Shown here piece by piece: positions 55,764 through 64,000 of a stretch of DNA of 64,000 nt. The position numbers and the translations under genes were made by a program. The number at the start of each line of letters is the position of its first letter. The stretch's first letter is position 1. A model generated the notes under the pieces. That model was given only the letters and a program-made list of their open reading frames with translations. It did not search any database and had not been told where the DNA came from. This stretch comes from Verrucomicrobiota bacterium (GTDB lineage: Bacteria; Verrucomicrobiota; Verrucomicrobiia; Limisphaerales; UBA9464): assembly GCA_947471985.1 (NCBI GenBank), contig CANIZL010000016.1:1-64000 (forward strand). The letters run 5' to 3'.

Positions 55764-55867
55764 CCTGCTGGGTCCAAGGGGAGCCAGGACGGGGAGGGAC
55801 AGCCTTGCGGGCTGCACCTCCATGGCCCGTTGGCTTGGTGAACTCTGGACCCATTACCGCCTCGATT

Positions 55868-56734
55868 ATGAATCTTTTAAACGATTTACCGGTGCGCCGC
55901 CTAGGCGTCGCCCTGTTGATGGCCGGCCTTGGCGCCGTCCCTCCCGCCTTGGCCCGGCACAATCATATCAATGCCGGGGCCAGCAGCCATCAGCCCGGTT
56001 CGCCTCTCTATTTTGCCAACGGCACCACTTGGGACGCCGCCTCCGGATTTCTGATCCATTTGGCGCCCAACAACACGACGCCGTACGGCCCGATCTATTT
56101 GGGGGGCGCGGATGTCACCTTCACCAGCCTGGCGGCCACGCCCGACAACGGTGGACCGGATCCCCGGGCCGCGCTGCCGGGCAGTCACGTCGAAATGATC
56201 CTGGTTTCGGTGACTGGACCCGCCGCCGGGGCATTGTCGTTTTGGGATTCGTTCGACGGATTCTTTGAAGCCACAGAAATTACTTTCTCGGTGCCCACGG
56301 CTACCACGAATGGAGCGTATCCCATCGCGCTGAGTGAAAACGACGGTTCGGCCGGAGCCGATCCGTACGGGCACATTCACGGGCGCAAATTCAGCGCCAA
56401 TGTGCCCGGACTTTATACCGCGGGATTTCGCTTGGTGGATACCTCCGTCAACGGCGCGGGCGGAGGTCCGATTCACTCTCCATCCGAGGTGACGTACTTC
56501 AATTTTCAGGCGGGAACCACGCTGCAGGTGGTGAAGGTCGCCGGTGGAGAGGCCACCGTTCAGTTCGGAACGGAACTGGGGAAGACCTATTATGTCGAGG
56601 CCTCGTCCGCGTTGGGAATCGACGCTCACTGGACGACCTTGGCCGGTCCGTTGGCCGGCACCGATCGATTGATGTCGGTTGGGGGGCTGACGCTCGGTGA
56701 GGCGGTGAGCTTCTTCCGCCTGCGTGTGGAATAG
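55868..56734 (+). CDS. Secreted GHIHGR-motif protein, paralog A
   Basis: 288 residues from the ATG at 55868, signal peptide to about residue 30 (ALARHNHIN). The mature part starts with a His cluster HNHINAG and SSHQPG. The core has ENDGSAGADPYGHIHGR, PGLYTAGFRLVDTS and GGGPIHSPSEVTYF. These blocks recur in the convergent gene 56759-57619, so the two are paralogs. The C-terminal 70 residues form the shared Trp/RLRV beta module. His and Asp richness hints at metal binding, but no enzyme motif is evident. Its family is unknown to me; extracellular or periplasmic location is supported by the signal peptide. Confidence 0.78.
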   Translation: MNLLNDLPVRRLGVALLMAGLGAVPPALARHNHINAGASSHQPGSPLYFANGTTWDAASGFLIHLAPNNTTPYGPIYLGGADVTFTSLAATPDNGGPDPRAALPGSHVEMILVSVTGPAAGALSFWDSFDGFFEATEITFSVPTATTNGAYPIALSENDGSAGADPYGHIHGRKFSANVPGLYTAGFRLVDTSVNGAGGGPIHSPSEVTYFNFQAGTTLQVVKVAGGEATVQFGTELGKTYYVEASSALGIDAHWTTLAGPLAGTDRLMSVGGLTLGEAVSFFRLRVE

Positions 56735-56758
56735 CGGGGTCGCCATTGGCCCGCGGAG

Positions 56759-57619
56759 TTACGGCGGAATGTTCAGCAAACGCAGGCGATAGAGCCGAAC
56801 CGCGGCGGCTGCGTTGGTGTCGACGAGGAATTGCAGGGTGCTGTTGCCCCGCGACTGCACGCCCACAGACCTCCAGGTGAGGGGATCGAGCGTGTCGGCT
56901 GCCTCCAGCAGATTGGTAATTCCGGGCGCGCTGCGAAACGAGATCCGGAAGCCGTTGGTGACTCCCTGCACGTTTTCAAGGGTTGGCCCCGCCTGAAAAT
57001 ACATCGAGAAAATTTCCGAAGGCGCATGCATGGGACCGCCGCCGAAACCATTGGTCGAGATGTCCAGGAGACGGAAGCCCACGGTGTACAAGCCCGGGAG
57101 CGTGGTGGTGAAATCCCGGCCGTGGATGTGGCCGTAGGGGTCGGATCCCGGGGAACCGTCATTCTCGCTGATCACGAAGGCATTCGTGCCCTGGGTGGTG
57201 CCGACGGGAACGCTGAACGTGATTTGGTCGCTGGGATTCTCCCCGTCGCCCGCCCAAAAATTTAACGCGCCCCCCGCGGGGCCGGCGACGTGGACCACTT
57301 CCACGGCTAGGCGGGATCCCAACAGAGCACGACCGGGCATTTGTCCCGTGCCGAGATCCGTGGCGGAAAGTACGGTGAAGGTCAGGGTATCGCCGCGGAA
57401 ATATCCGGCGTTCAATCCGCGCGTGCGTTGGACCATGGGCAGGCGGTAGCCGGATTGCGTATCAAAAAGGGACGCCACCGTGAATACCAAGGCGTCGTTG
57501 AGATGGGTCCCCACCGCACCCGCGTAGATGTGAGTGTCGGCTTGAAGGCTGGGAAGCAAGCCACCGAGCCAGAGGCTGGTTCGAAGGAGCGTGATGGCCG
57601 CGCGGCACCGTCTTAACAC
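56759..57619 (-). CDS. Secreted GHIHGR-motif protein, paralog B
   Basis: 286 residues from a GTG at 57619, signal peptide to about 27 (LLPSLQADTHIY). Core blocks ENDGSPGSDPYGHIHGR, PGLYTVGFRLLDIS and GGGPMHAPSEIF align with the paralog at 55868. It differs in the N-terminal third (FTVASLFDTQSGYRLPM) and ends with the Trp/YRLRL module. The two genes are convergent with only 24 bases between stops, so they arose by inverted duplication or by separate acquisition; similarity at the protein level only suggests an old event. Confidence 0.78.
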   Translation of the reverse strand: MLRRCRAAITLLRTSLWLGGLLPSLQADTHIYAGAVGTHLNDALVFTVASLFDTQSGYRLPMVQRTRGLNAGYFRGDTLTFTVLSATDLGTGQMPGRALLGSRLAVEVVHVAGPAGGALNFWAGDGENPSDQITFSVPVGTTQGTNAFVISENDGSPGSDPYGHIHGRDFTTTLPGLYTVGFRLLDISTNGFGGGPMHAPSEIFSMYFQAGPTLENVQGVTNGFRISFRSAPGITNLLEAADTLDPLTWRSVGVQSRGNSTLQFLVDTNAAAAVRLYRLRLLNIPP

Positions 57620-57777
57620 CCGGCCAAATTAGGTTTTGGATCGCGCCGGGCAAACGGCACGTGGCGTCGGCGCGTATCGGAAAAGTAGCGTCCGACGGTG
57701 TTTGTGGTCACCCAAGAGTTGGGTCAATTTCCCCAAAACGAACGAGGGCCACCCGGGTCTAACGACCGCATATCCTT

Positions 57778-58896
57778 ATGGAATCGATTCCTTCCTCCTG
57801 CCGCCTGGCCGGCCTGCTGCGCTGGACGGAGGAGCGTGATGTTTCAGATCTGCATGGGCGGGCCGGGGCGCCGTACCAGATGCGGATTCATGGCCGGTTG
57901 CAGGCCCTGCCGGAACGCGAATGGCCTGCGCCCGATGATGTGACGTTGTTGTCCTGGTTTTTGGATGCTTTCAGTCCGGCGTTGAACGCGCGCATTGCCC
58001 GAGGGAGCGAGGTCGACGCCAGTTTCCATCACGGAGCCATCCGCTATCGGGCCAATTTTAGTCGGCAACGCGGGCGGCAGAGTTTCTCCTTCCGCCGGGT
58101 GCCGCCGCAGCGGCAACGCCTCTCGGAATTGCAATTGCCGGAGTCACTCGTCGAACTGGTGGCCGAACCGCGCGGTCTGCTGCTTGTCACCGGTCCCACC
58201 GGACAGGGCAAGAGCACGACCCTTCGGGCGCTGATTCAACAGCTCAACGAGACCCGCGCGCTCCGCATCATCTCAATCGAAGATCCTATCGAGTGCGTCT
58301 TTGAGGATTCCCGCGCGCATTTCGAACAACGCGAGGTGGGCATCGATACCGCGAGCTTTGCCGACGGGATTCGCAATGCCATGCGGCAGGATCCCAATGT
58401 TATTTTCATTGGCGAGATTCGGGATCGCGAAAGCATCTGGGCGGCCATGCAGGCGGCGGAGACCGGGCATCTGGTGCTGACCACGCTGCACGCGGATTCC
58501 GTGGCGCAGGCAATCGGCCGGATCCGGGAGTTTTATCCGGCGGGCGAACAGGGTAGCATCAGTGCGCTGCTGTCACGGAACCTGAATTCCATTGTCTGCC
58601 AGCGCCTGATTCCCAACCGCCAGGGCAAGCGCACGCCCTGCCTGGAGATCCTGCGTCCCGATGCCGGCGTGCGTCAGGCGATCCTGGAAAACAATCTGCA
58701 CCTGCTCACCGGCATCATCGAGGCCTCCAATCACGTGGGTATGCACAGTTTTGATCAGTACCTGCAGGAACTCCTGGCCGCGGAGATCATCGACGTCGAA
58801 ACCGCCCGCCACTACGCCGTGAACCGTCATCGTCTGGAGCTCGCGCTCCGGGGCATCGTTACCACCCAACCCATCCTGAGCCCCGAACCCCACTGA
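57778..58896 (+). CDS. PilT-like type IV pilus retraction ATPase
   Basis: 372 residues from the ATG at 57778. GspE/PilT family ATPase: N-terminal PAS-like part (SDLHGRAGAPYQMRIHGRL), Walker A GPTGQGKST (139-147, Gln in place of the usual Ser), Asp box ISIEDPIE, Walker B VIFIGEIRD and His box TTLHAD. Length is right for PilT (about 345-380). It may power pilus retraction, or drive another secretion-type apparatus that uses pseudopilins such as the one at 14696. It is the first gene of a compact set: 2 bases to the next gene, then a 4-base overlap. Confidence 0.9.
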   Translation: MESIPSSCRLAGLLRWTEERDVSDLHGRAGAPYQMRIHGRLQALPEREWPAPDDVTLLSWFLDAFSPALNARIARGSEVDASFHHGAIRYRANFSRQRGRQSFSFRRVPPQRQRLSELQLPESLVELVAEPRGLLLVTGPTGQGKSTTLRALIQQLNETRALRIISIEDPIECVFEDSRAHFEQREVGIDTASFADGIRNAMRQDPNVIFIGEIRDRESIWAAMQAAETGHLVLTTLHADSVAQAIGRIREFYPAGEQGSISALLSRNLNSIVCQRLIPNRQGKRTPCLEILRPDAGVRQAILENNLHLLTGIIEASNHVGMHSFDQYLQELLAAEIIDVETARHYAVNRHRLELALRGIVTTQPILSPEPH

Positions 58897-58898
58897 CT

Positions 58899-59552
58899 AT
58901 GCTGGTGCTTTTCCGCCTTTTTTTCACCGGGCTTTTCGTCTGGCTGCTGGCCCAATTGAGCCGTTCGGGACAGGGGTCCGTGCAGACGGATTTGAACAGT
59001 GCGGGCTGGTTTGCGACGGCCGTGATCGTGGGCATCGCCGCCGCCTGCACTTGGGCACCGGTCATTGGTTCCGCGGTGGCGGGTTCCGTGACCGGGGTGA
59101 TGACCGACGGTACGCCGTTTTCCGGCCCCGACGGTACGCATCGCTGGATTTATTGGGCACTGCGGCGGGGCTATCGGCGGCTGGCGCTGCTCTTTTGTGT
59201 CGGTCGTGGAATTTGGGATCCGGATCAGCCGGCGGCGTTTATCATCGGCATGGAACAAGCGCGGGCGGGGACGTGGTTGGAGAAGGTCTTTGCGCGCGAG
59301 GTCTGGCGCTTCAGCAACGTGCAGAATTGCCTGCGGGCCCACGATCTTCTGCAATATCGGCACGGCGAAATTCCGCCGGAGCATTCGCAGACCTCGATTC
59401 AACTGGCCCTGATTGCCCGCCTGCCGACGGCCAAACCCGAGGCGCCGCTACTCGCGATGCTTCCAGCAGCGCCCCCGCCCAAGCTGGGCCGGCGGAAACG
59501 CATCCAGCTCTTTCGTGGGGCGGATAAATCTTCGGTGGCGAAAATCCCATGA
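58899..59552 (+). CDS. Membrane protein of unknown function in the PilT operon
   Basis: 217 residues. Two membrane spans near 4-20 and 34-60 (FATAVIVGIAAACTWAPVIG), then a glycine-rich turn and a cytoplasmic-looking part with WIYWALRRGYRRLALLF and VWRFSNVQNCLRAHDLLQYR. The tail is basic (RRKRIQLF). No family recognised. Spacing of two bases to the ATPase gene and a 4-base overlap (ATGA) with the next gene make an operon role likely. Confidence 0.7.
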   Translation: MLVLFRLFFTGLFVWLLAQLSRSGQGSVQTDLNSAGWFATAVIVGIAAACTWAPVIGSAVAGSVTGVMTDGTPFSGPDGTHRWIYWALRRGYRRLALLFCVGRGIWDPDQPAAFIIGMEQARAGTWLEKVFAREVWRFSNVQNCLRAHDLLQYRHGEIPPEHSQTSIQLALIARLPTAKPEAPLLAMLPAAPPPKLGRRKRIQLFRGADKSSVAKIP

Positions 59553-60154
59553 GCGCCTCGTTATTCCAGTGGCTGAATCGATTGCTTCGCTTGGCGATCG
59601 CCGTCGGATGGTGTGCGGCCGCCTACGGAGTGTGGACCCAGCGCGAGCGGGCCCGGCCCGCGGTGGATTATTACACCCTGTGGCGGGATGCCGGCTGGCA
59701 GCGTCCGGATCCCTTGCCGCGTTGGTCCGGGGAGTTTCGGCGGCCGGTCAGTCCCGGCGTCGTGGAGGCGGTTGATGAGCATCAGTCCCGCTGGAAATTT
59801 GGACTGCGCGGCCTGGCCACGGTGAATCCGGAGGACCCCCGCCACGCGGCGACGAACCGTTGGTTTCTGCGACAGACACTCACGAACCTGACCCGGGAGT
59901 TGGCTGGGTTGCCGATTGAGATTGGAACGGTGGGTTCCGCCGAGGGTCGGACTGGCTCGGGATTCCTTTACGTGGATGGCCATTTGGTGCAGGCCGGATG
60001 GGTGCGGGCCGGGCGATACCGACTCCGGGTCGAGGATTGCCGCGTACTGCCGCTGTCGGAGCAATACGAACTGCGGGTTGCCGAGCGGGAGGCGCGGCGG
60101 GAGCGACTGGGCCTTTGGAGTTTGCCAGGGGCGCCCGTGGATCTCGAACCCTAG
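59549..60154 (+). CDS. SNase-like fold protein, probably not a nuclease
   Basis: 201 residues. One N-terminal membrane span (residues 10-27). The C-terminal half resembles the staphylococcal-nuclease-like fold: LYVDGHLVQAGWVRAGRYRL, LPLSEQYELRVAEREARRERLGLW. This is the usual VQ-GW-RxGxY and AERxARxxxxGLW pattern. The N-terminal active-site motif of nucleases (RLxGIDaPE with Arg and Glu) is not seen, so catalysis is doubtful. Coupled to the membrane protein gene before it. Confidence 0.65.
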   Translation: MSASLFQWLNRLLRLAIAVGWCAAAYGVWTQRERARPAVDYYTLWRDAGWQRPDPLPRWSGEFRRPVSPGVVEAVDEHQSRWKFGLRGLATVNPEDPRHAATNRWFLRQTLTNLTRELAGLPIEIGTVGSAEGRTGSGFLYVDGHLVQAGWVRAGRYRLRVEDCRVLPLSEQYELRVAEREARRERLGLWSLPGAPVDLEP

Positions 60155-60201
60155 CCACCATCGCCTTGCTGAGTCTGGAGCGGACCTCGTCATTTCCCGC
60201 A

Positions 60202-61026
60202 ATGCACACACGGTTCCGGGCGGCTGTGATAGCGGTGGTCCTGCTGGGGATCGTTGGACTGCTTTGGGTGTGCTGGCCCGCGGGTGCGCCGGAGTATGGC
60301 GGGAAATCCCTGTGGGCTTGGGTCGATCAGTATTACGAGGCCCGGGTGGGCTCCAAGAAGCCGGGAACCAAGGAGATCGCGGACGAGGCCCAGCGAGCCT
60401 TGCGGGAGATCGGTACGAATGCTCTTCCAGCACTGCTGGATAGGGTCCGCCTCCGGCGTTCGCCACTTCGGGAGCAAGTGGTATCGCAGCTCAAACAGCG
60501 ATTGGGAGTAACGCTTCCGACGCAGCAATACCTGCACAATCGGGCGGATTGGGGCTTCTCGATGTTGAGAGAACAGGGCCGGCCCGCAATTCCCGACCTG
60601 ATGGTGCTGTTGCGAGATCCAGATCCGATGGTTCGCGGCACGGCGGCGCGCTGTCTGGGGCATATCGGGCCGGACGCGGCCGTCGCCATTCCGTCGCTGC
60701 TTCCCTTATTGGCCGAGCGGGATAACGGGCTTTCGATTCTCCATGCCCTGGATGCCTTGCGGGAAATTCATGCCCAACCCGAACGGGTGATTCCGGCTCT
60801 GCTCGAATTCCTGAACGGTTCCCGGACGGATTGGAACTATGCCGAGCCCGCCCTCAATGTCCTGCGCGCCTACGGAACCCAGGCCACCTCGGCCGTGCCG
60901 GCGATCGAGGCTTATCTGTCCCATGCTGAACGGTCGAAGCGCCGTGCCGCGCTCCACGCCTTGGATAATATAGATCCAGCGGCCGCTGCCCGAGCATTGA
61001 AGGCCTCGCCGGGATTGGACGACTAA
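60202..61026 (+). CDS. HEAT-repeat protein with N-terminal membrane anchor
   Basis: 274 residues from the ATG at 60202. A membrane anchor or signal (residues 8-25, AAVIAVVLLGIVGLLWVCW) precedes helical repeats of the HEAT/PBS-lyase type: EAQRALREIGTNALPALLDRV, PDLMVLLRDPDPMVRGTAA, RCLGHIGPDAAVAIPSLLPL, AALHALDNIDPAAAARAL. Proteins of this type are common in verrucomicrobia and planctomycetes, with binding rather than catalytic roles. Position after the PilT operon, 47 bases apart, may be chance. Confidence 0.8.
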   Translation: MHTRFRAAVIAVVLLGIVGLLWVCWPAGAPEYGGKSLWAWVDQYYEARVGSKKPGTKEIADEAQRALREIGTNALPALLDRVRLRRSPLREQVVSQLKQRLGVTLPTQQYLHNRADWGFSMLREQGRPAIPDLMVLLRDPDPMVRGTAARCLGHIGPDAAVAIPSLLPLLAERDNGLSILHALDALREIHAQPERVIPALLEFLNGSRTDWNYAEPALNVLRAYGTQATSAVPAIEAYLSHAERSKRRAALHALDNIDPAAAARALKASPGLDD

Positions 61027-61108
61027 ATTCCGATCGCCGTTTGGGGGCGAGGGATCGCCCTCGGTGGGAGCTTGAATCGGCCGGGACCCGGAGTCAGCTT
61101 CTCGACCT

Positions 61109-61483
61109 ATGATGCAGGTCTCCGAAATTGCCTTCTCCACCTACCCGGTCACCGACATGGCACGCTCTCGGGCGTTTTATGAAGGGGTGCTGGGACTCAA
61201 ACCCACCTATCTGGTCGGCGAGGCCGGCGGGATGCAATGGACCGAATACGATATCGGTGCGGGGACCCTTTCCATCGGCGTAGCTCCCGGGTGGCAACCG
61301 AGTTCCCACGGGTGCTGCGTGGCGCTTGAGGTGACCGATTTCGACGCCGCCGTGGCACATTTGAAAGCCCAGAATGTTACTTTCAAAATGGAACCGTTTC
61401 CCACGCCGGTCTGCCGCATGGCCTTTATTTTCGATCCCGATCAGAATGTGATCTGCATCCACAAACGGAATTGTTCGTGCTGA
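61109..61483 (+). CDS. VOC-family (glyoxalase-like) protein
   Basis: 124 residues (start at 61109; ATG also at 61112). Classic VOC elements: FSTYPVTDMARSRAFYEGVLGL and a second beta-alpha-beta unit CCVALEVTDFDAAVAHLKAQN, ending FIFDPDQNVICIHK. The metal ligands of true glyoxalase I are not fully evident (no clear first His), so the substrate is unknown. Cytoplasmic. It is convergent with gcvP. Confidence 0.85.
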   Translation: MMQVSEIAFSTYPVTDMARSRAFYEGVLGLKPTYLVGEAGGMQWTEYDIGAGTLSIGVAPGWQPSSHGCCVALEVTDFDAAVAHLKAQNVTFKMEPFPTPVCRMAFIFDPDQNVICIHKRNCSC

Positions 61484-61513
61484 GCGGGCCGAAGTGCGTG
61501 GCGGTGGGACGCG

Positions 61514-61538
61514 AAAAAGGGGCGCCCTCGGGCGCCCC
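61514..61538 (-). terminator. Intrinsic terminator after gcvP
   Basis: Read on the minus strand: GGGGCGCC, loop CGAG, GGCGCCCC, then TTTTT. It lies 21 bases after the gcvP stop; the T run is on the gcvP side. Confidence 0.88.
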
Positions 61539-61558
61539 AGGAAGTTCGACGGACGAAA

Positions 61559-64000
61559 TCAGGCCTGGTACGCTTCCATGCCGACGCAGGAGCAGACCAG
61601 GTTGCGGTCGCCGTAGACGTTGTCCACGCGGCCGACGGCGGGCCAGAACTTGAACTCGCGCAGGCTCGCCACCGGATACGCAGCCTGTTCGCGGCTGTAC
61701 GGACGATCCCACTTGTCCGCCGACACGACATCCGCGGTGTGGGGCGCGTTCTTGAGCGGGTTGTTCTTCGGATCCAATTGGCCCGCTTCGATGGCCGCGA
61801 TCTCGGCGCGGATCGCGATCATCGCGTCGCAAAACCGATCCAGTTCCCCCTTCGACTCCGATTCCGTGGGCTCGACCATCAGCGTGTTGGCCACCGGCCA
61901 GCTGAGCGTCGGGGCGTGGAATCCATAGTCCATGAGGCGCTTGGCGACGTCCTCGGCGGTCACGTGCTTGAAATGCCGCAGGTCGAGGATGCATTCATGG
62001 GCCACCAGACCGTTGGCGCGGTACAAGGTGGGAAAGTGCTGTTCCAGACGCTTGGAAATGTAGTTCGCGTTGACGATGGCGACGCGGGTGGCCTGGGTGA
62101 GACCTTCGGTTCCCATCATCGCGATATACATCCAAGGAATGGTGCAGATGCTGGCGCTGCCCCACGGCGCGCCGGAAACCGCGCCGATGGGTTCCTCACC
62201 GCCCAGATTGACGACCGCATGGCCGGGCAGGAAGGGAACCAGATGTTCCGCCACGCCGATCGGTCCCACGCCGGGGCCGCCACCACCATGGGGGATGCAG
62301 AAGGTCTTGTGGAGATTGAGATGACAGACGTCCGCTCCGATGTATCCCGGCGAGGTCAACCCGACCTGCGCGTTGAGATTGGCGCCGTCCATGTAGACCT
62401 GGCCGCCCGCTTCATGGATGAGCGCGCAGATGTCCTGAATGGTGGTTTCAAACACCCCGTGCGTGCTGGGGTAGGTGATCATCAGGCACGAGAGCTGGTC
62501 GCGATGGGCGGCGACCTTGGCCCGGAGATCGGTGAGATCGATGTTGCCATCGGTGTCGCACGCCACGGCGACGACGGTCATGCCCGCCATGACGGCGCTG
62601 GCGGGATTGGTGCCGTGGGCGGAGGTGGGAATGAGGCAAACGTGGCGATGTCCCTCACTGCGGGATTGGTGCCACGCGCGGATCACCAGGAGTCCGGCGT
62701 ATTCGCCCTGGGAACCGGCGTTGGGTTGCAGGCTGACTCCGGCGAAGCCTGTGCAGGTGGACAGCCATTGTTCGAGTTCCTCGAAAAGCTGCTGGTAGCC
62801 GCGCGTTTGGCCGACCGGGGCAAAAGGATGCAGCCGGCTGAATTCGGGCCAGCTCACCGGGAACATTTCCGCGGCCGCATTGAGCTTCATCGTGCACGAG
62901 CCCAGAGGGATCATGCTGTGGCACAGCGAAAGATCGCGGGATTCGAGGCGGCACAGGTAGCGCTGCAATTCCGTCTCGCTGTGGTAGCGGTTGAACACGG
63001 CGGCCGTGAGGAACGGCGTGGTACGGGCGACCCAGGAGGACGCCTTCGGGGCCAGCTGAGCGGGGGTGAAACCGGGAGTGACGCCGCCGTTGAAGACCCG
63101 GAACAAGGTTTCCAGATCCGCCACGGTCACCGCTTCATCGAGGGCGACACCCAGGACGGAACCATCGAGCCGGCGGAGGTTGATTTGGGCGGATTCCGCG
63201 GCCTTCAACACGGCGCCGACGTCCTTCACGCTGATGGTGAGGGTGTCGAAGAAAGTCTCGTTCATCACGCGATGCCCGAGTTTCTCGAGCGCGGTGGCGA
63301 GTACCCCAGTGAGCCGGTGGACGCGGCTGGCGATGGCTTTCAAGCCGGCCGGGCCGTGATAGCACGCGTAGGCCATGGCCATGTTGGCCAGGAGGGCCTG
63401 CGCGGTGCAGATGTTGGAGGTGGCCTTGTCGCGGCGAATGTGCTGTTCGCGGGTGCCGAGGGAGAGTCGCAGGGCGGGCTTGCCGCGGGCGTCCTTGGAG
63501 ACCCCGACGAGCCGTCCAGGCATCTGGCGTTTGAACGCGTCGCGGGTGGCGAAGAAAGCCGCGTGCGGTCCGCCGTAACCCAGCGGCACGCCGAAGCGCT
63601 GGGCGCTGCCCACCGCCACATCGGCTCCGAATTCACCCGGAGCCCGCAACAAAGTCAGCGCCAACAGATCCGTCGCCACCACCAGGAGGGCGCCCGCGTC
63701 ATGCACCGCCTGGGCGAGGGTGGAGTAGCCGCCTACCGAGCCATCCGTCGCCGGGTATTGCACCAGGGCGCCGCAGAATTCCGCCGTGCAAATCCAGGTC
63801 CGCCAATCGCCCACGACCACCTCCAGGCCCAACGCTTCGGCGCGGGTGCGGACGATATCCAGGTTCTGCGGATGACAGTCGCGCGACACGAAGAACTTGT
63901 TCCGGGTTGCCCCGGCGTCCGGGTTCTTGACGCGATGACAGAGCATCATGGCTTCCGCACAGGCGGTGGCCTCGTCGAGCAGGGAGGCGTTGGCAATCTC
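61559..64000 (-). CDS. gcvP: Glycine dehydrogenase (decarboxylating), P protein, 5' end outside window
   Basis: 813 residues visible; the gene continues past the right edge, since codons before 63949 read [19 protein letters not shown], a conserved GcvP stretch. Visible marks: [34 protein letters not shown], the [20 protein letters not shown] region, [25 protein letters not shown] and the PLP-binding Lys in HLNLHKTF with [11 protein letters not shown]. This is the single-chain P protein of the glycine cleavage system: it decarboxylates glycine and loads the aminomethyl group on H protein. It is convergent with the VOC gene and followed by a terminator. The rest of gcv is not in the window. 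Confidence 0.95.
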   Translation of the reverse strand, partial: EIANASLLDEATACAEAMMLCHRVKNPDAGATRNKFFVSRDCHPQNLDIVRTRAEALGLEVVVGDWRTWICTAEFCGALVQYPATDGSVGGYSTLAQAVHDAGALLVVATDLLALTLLRAPGEFGADVAVGSAQRFGVPLGYGGPHAAFFATRDAFKRQMPGRLVGVSKDARGKPALRLSLGTREQHIRRDKATSNICTAQALLANMAMAYACYHGPAGLKAIASRVHRLTGVLATALEKLGHRVMNETFFDTLTISVKDVGAVLKAAESAQINLRRLDGSVLGVALDEAVTVADLETLFRVFNGGVTPGFTPAQLAPKASSWVARTTPFLTAAVFNRYHSETELQRYLCRLESRDLSLCHSMIPLGSCTMKLNAAAEMFPVSWPEFSRLHPFAPVGQTRGYQQLFEELEQWLSTCTGFAGVSLQPNAGSQGEYAGLLVIRAWHQSRSEGHRHVCLIPTSAHGTNPASAVMAGMTVVAVACDTDGNIDLTDLRAKVAAHRDQLSCLMITYPSTHGVFETTIQDICALIHEAGGQVYMDGANLNAQVGLTSPGYIGADVCHLNLHKTFCIPHGGGGPGVGPIGVAEHLVPFLPGHAVVNLGGEEPIGAVSGAPWGSASICTIPWMYIAMMGTEGLTQATRVAIVNANYISKRLEQHFPTLYRANGLVAHECILDLRHFKHVTAEDVAKRLMDYGFHAPTLSWPVANTLMVEPTESESKGELDRFCDAMIAIRAEIAAIEAGQLDPKNNPLKNAPHTADVVSADKWDRPYSREQAAYPVASLREFKFWPAVGRVDNVYGDRNLVCSCVGMEAYQA

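Noticed and set aside
55868-57619. Assignment of the GHIHGR paralogs to the cyanobacterial Zur-repressed all3515-type family
   Set aside because: As far as I remember that family has different His motifs near its N-terminus; the resemblance is not good enough to name.

Overview
The window reads as a GC-rich chromosomal segment of a Verrucomicrobiota bacterium, most likely of the Limisphaerales/Pedosphaerales (old subdivision 3) type. I infer this from the mix of families: a DUF1549/DUF1553 plus DUF1501 pair, a pseudopilin with a C-terminal DG motif, Ig/pre-peptidase-type surface proteins, a PEP-CTERM protein, PQQ-type secreted propellers and an AT-hook nucleoid protein. Ribosomal proteins L13/S9, HisF, Pta, BioD, GcvP and a photolyase are ordinary chromosomal genes. 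I see no rRNA, tRNA, CRISPR array, insertion sequence or prophage.

Layout. (1) 0.1-14.6 kb, all on the minus strand: a tightly packed surface-glycan locus with an MsbA-like ABC exporter, four large multidomain glycosyltransferases, a tandem GT4 enzyme and a heparinase-like lyase that looks short at its C-terminus. Four consecutive enzymes carry the same ~112-residue domain (marked by SKGD, HFP and FWW-x2-HY), which I do not recognise as a named family. (2) 14.7-20.6 kb: pseudopilin, a long gap with a clustered GGTCCG/CGGACC motif, lipoprotein, photolyase, rplM-rpsI with terminator, a GH43 arabinanase-like enzyme. (3) 20.6-29.0 kb, minus strand: secreted Ig-like protein, dTDP-sugar genes (rmlB, an RmlD-like reductase, rmlA; no rmlC), bioD, and a lipoprotein trio YcfL / COG3014-like / LpoB. 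(4) 29.8-33.7 kb: AT-hook plus HARE-HTH-like protein, hisF, pta, PQQ propeller. (5) 33.7-41.5 kb: DUF1501 and DUF1549/1553 pair, divergent beta-helix protein, YkgJ-type protein and an unknown.

(6) 41.7-54.1 kb is the most interesting part: a sigma54-dependent NtrC-type regulator, then a 770-bp gap holding a perfect 22-bp dyad, a second half-degenerate copy 31 bp further on, a good -24/-12 promoter about 165 bp downstream of the dyad, and a predicted ~485-nt leader full of hairpins. After it come genes for a PPC/Ig surface protein, a FecR-TPR-outer-membrane-barrel protein, a CHASE2-PAS hybrid histidine kinase and an ABC-2-type permease. Together these look like a self-contained envelope-to-transcription signalling system.

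(7) 54.2-57.6 kb: a small HPCxxC membrane protein, a PEP-CTERM protein and two convergent paralogous secreted proteins with a GHIHGR motif. (8) 57.8-64 kb: a PilT-like ATPase operon, a HEAT-repeat protein, a VOC protein and the 3' part of gcvP, which runs off the right edge.

Starts were re-chosen in many genes from signal peptides, family N-termini, gene spacing and start codon. All functional statements rest on reading the sequence; no database search was possible.
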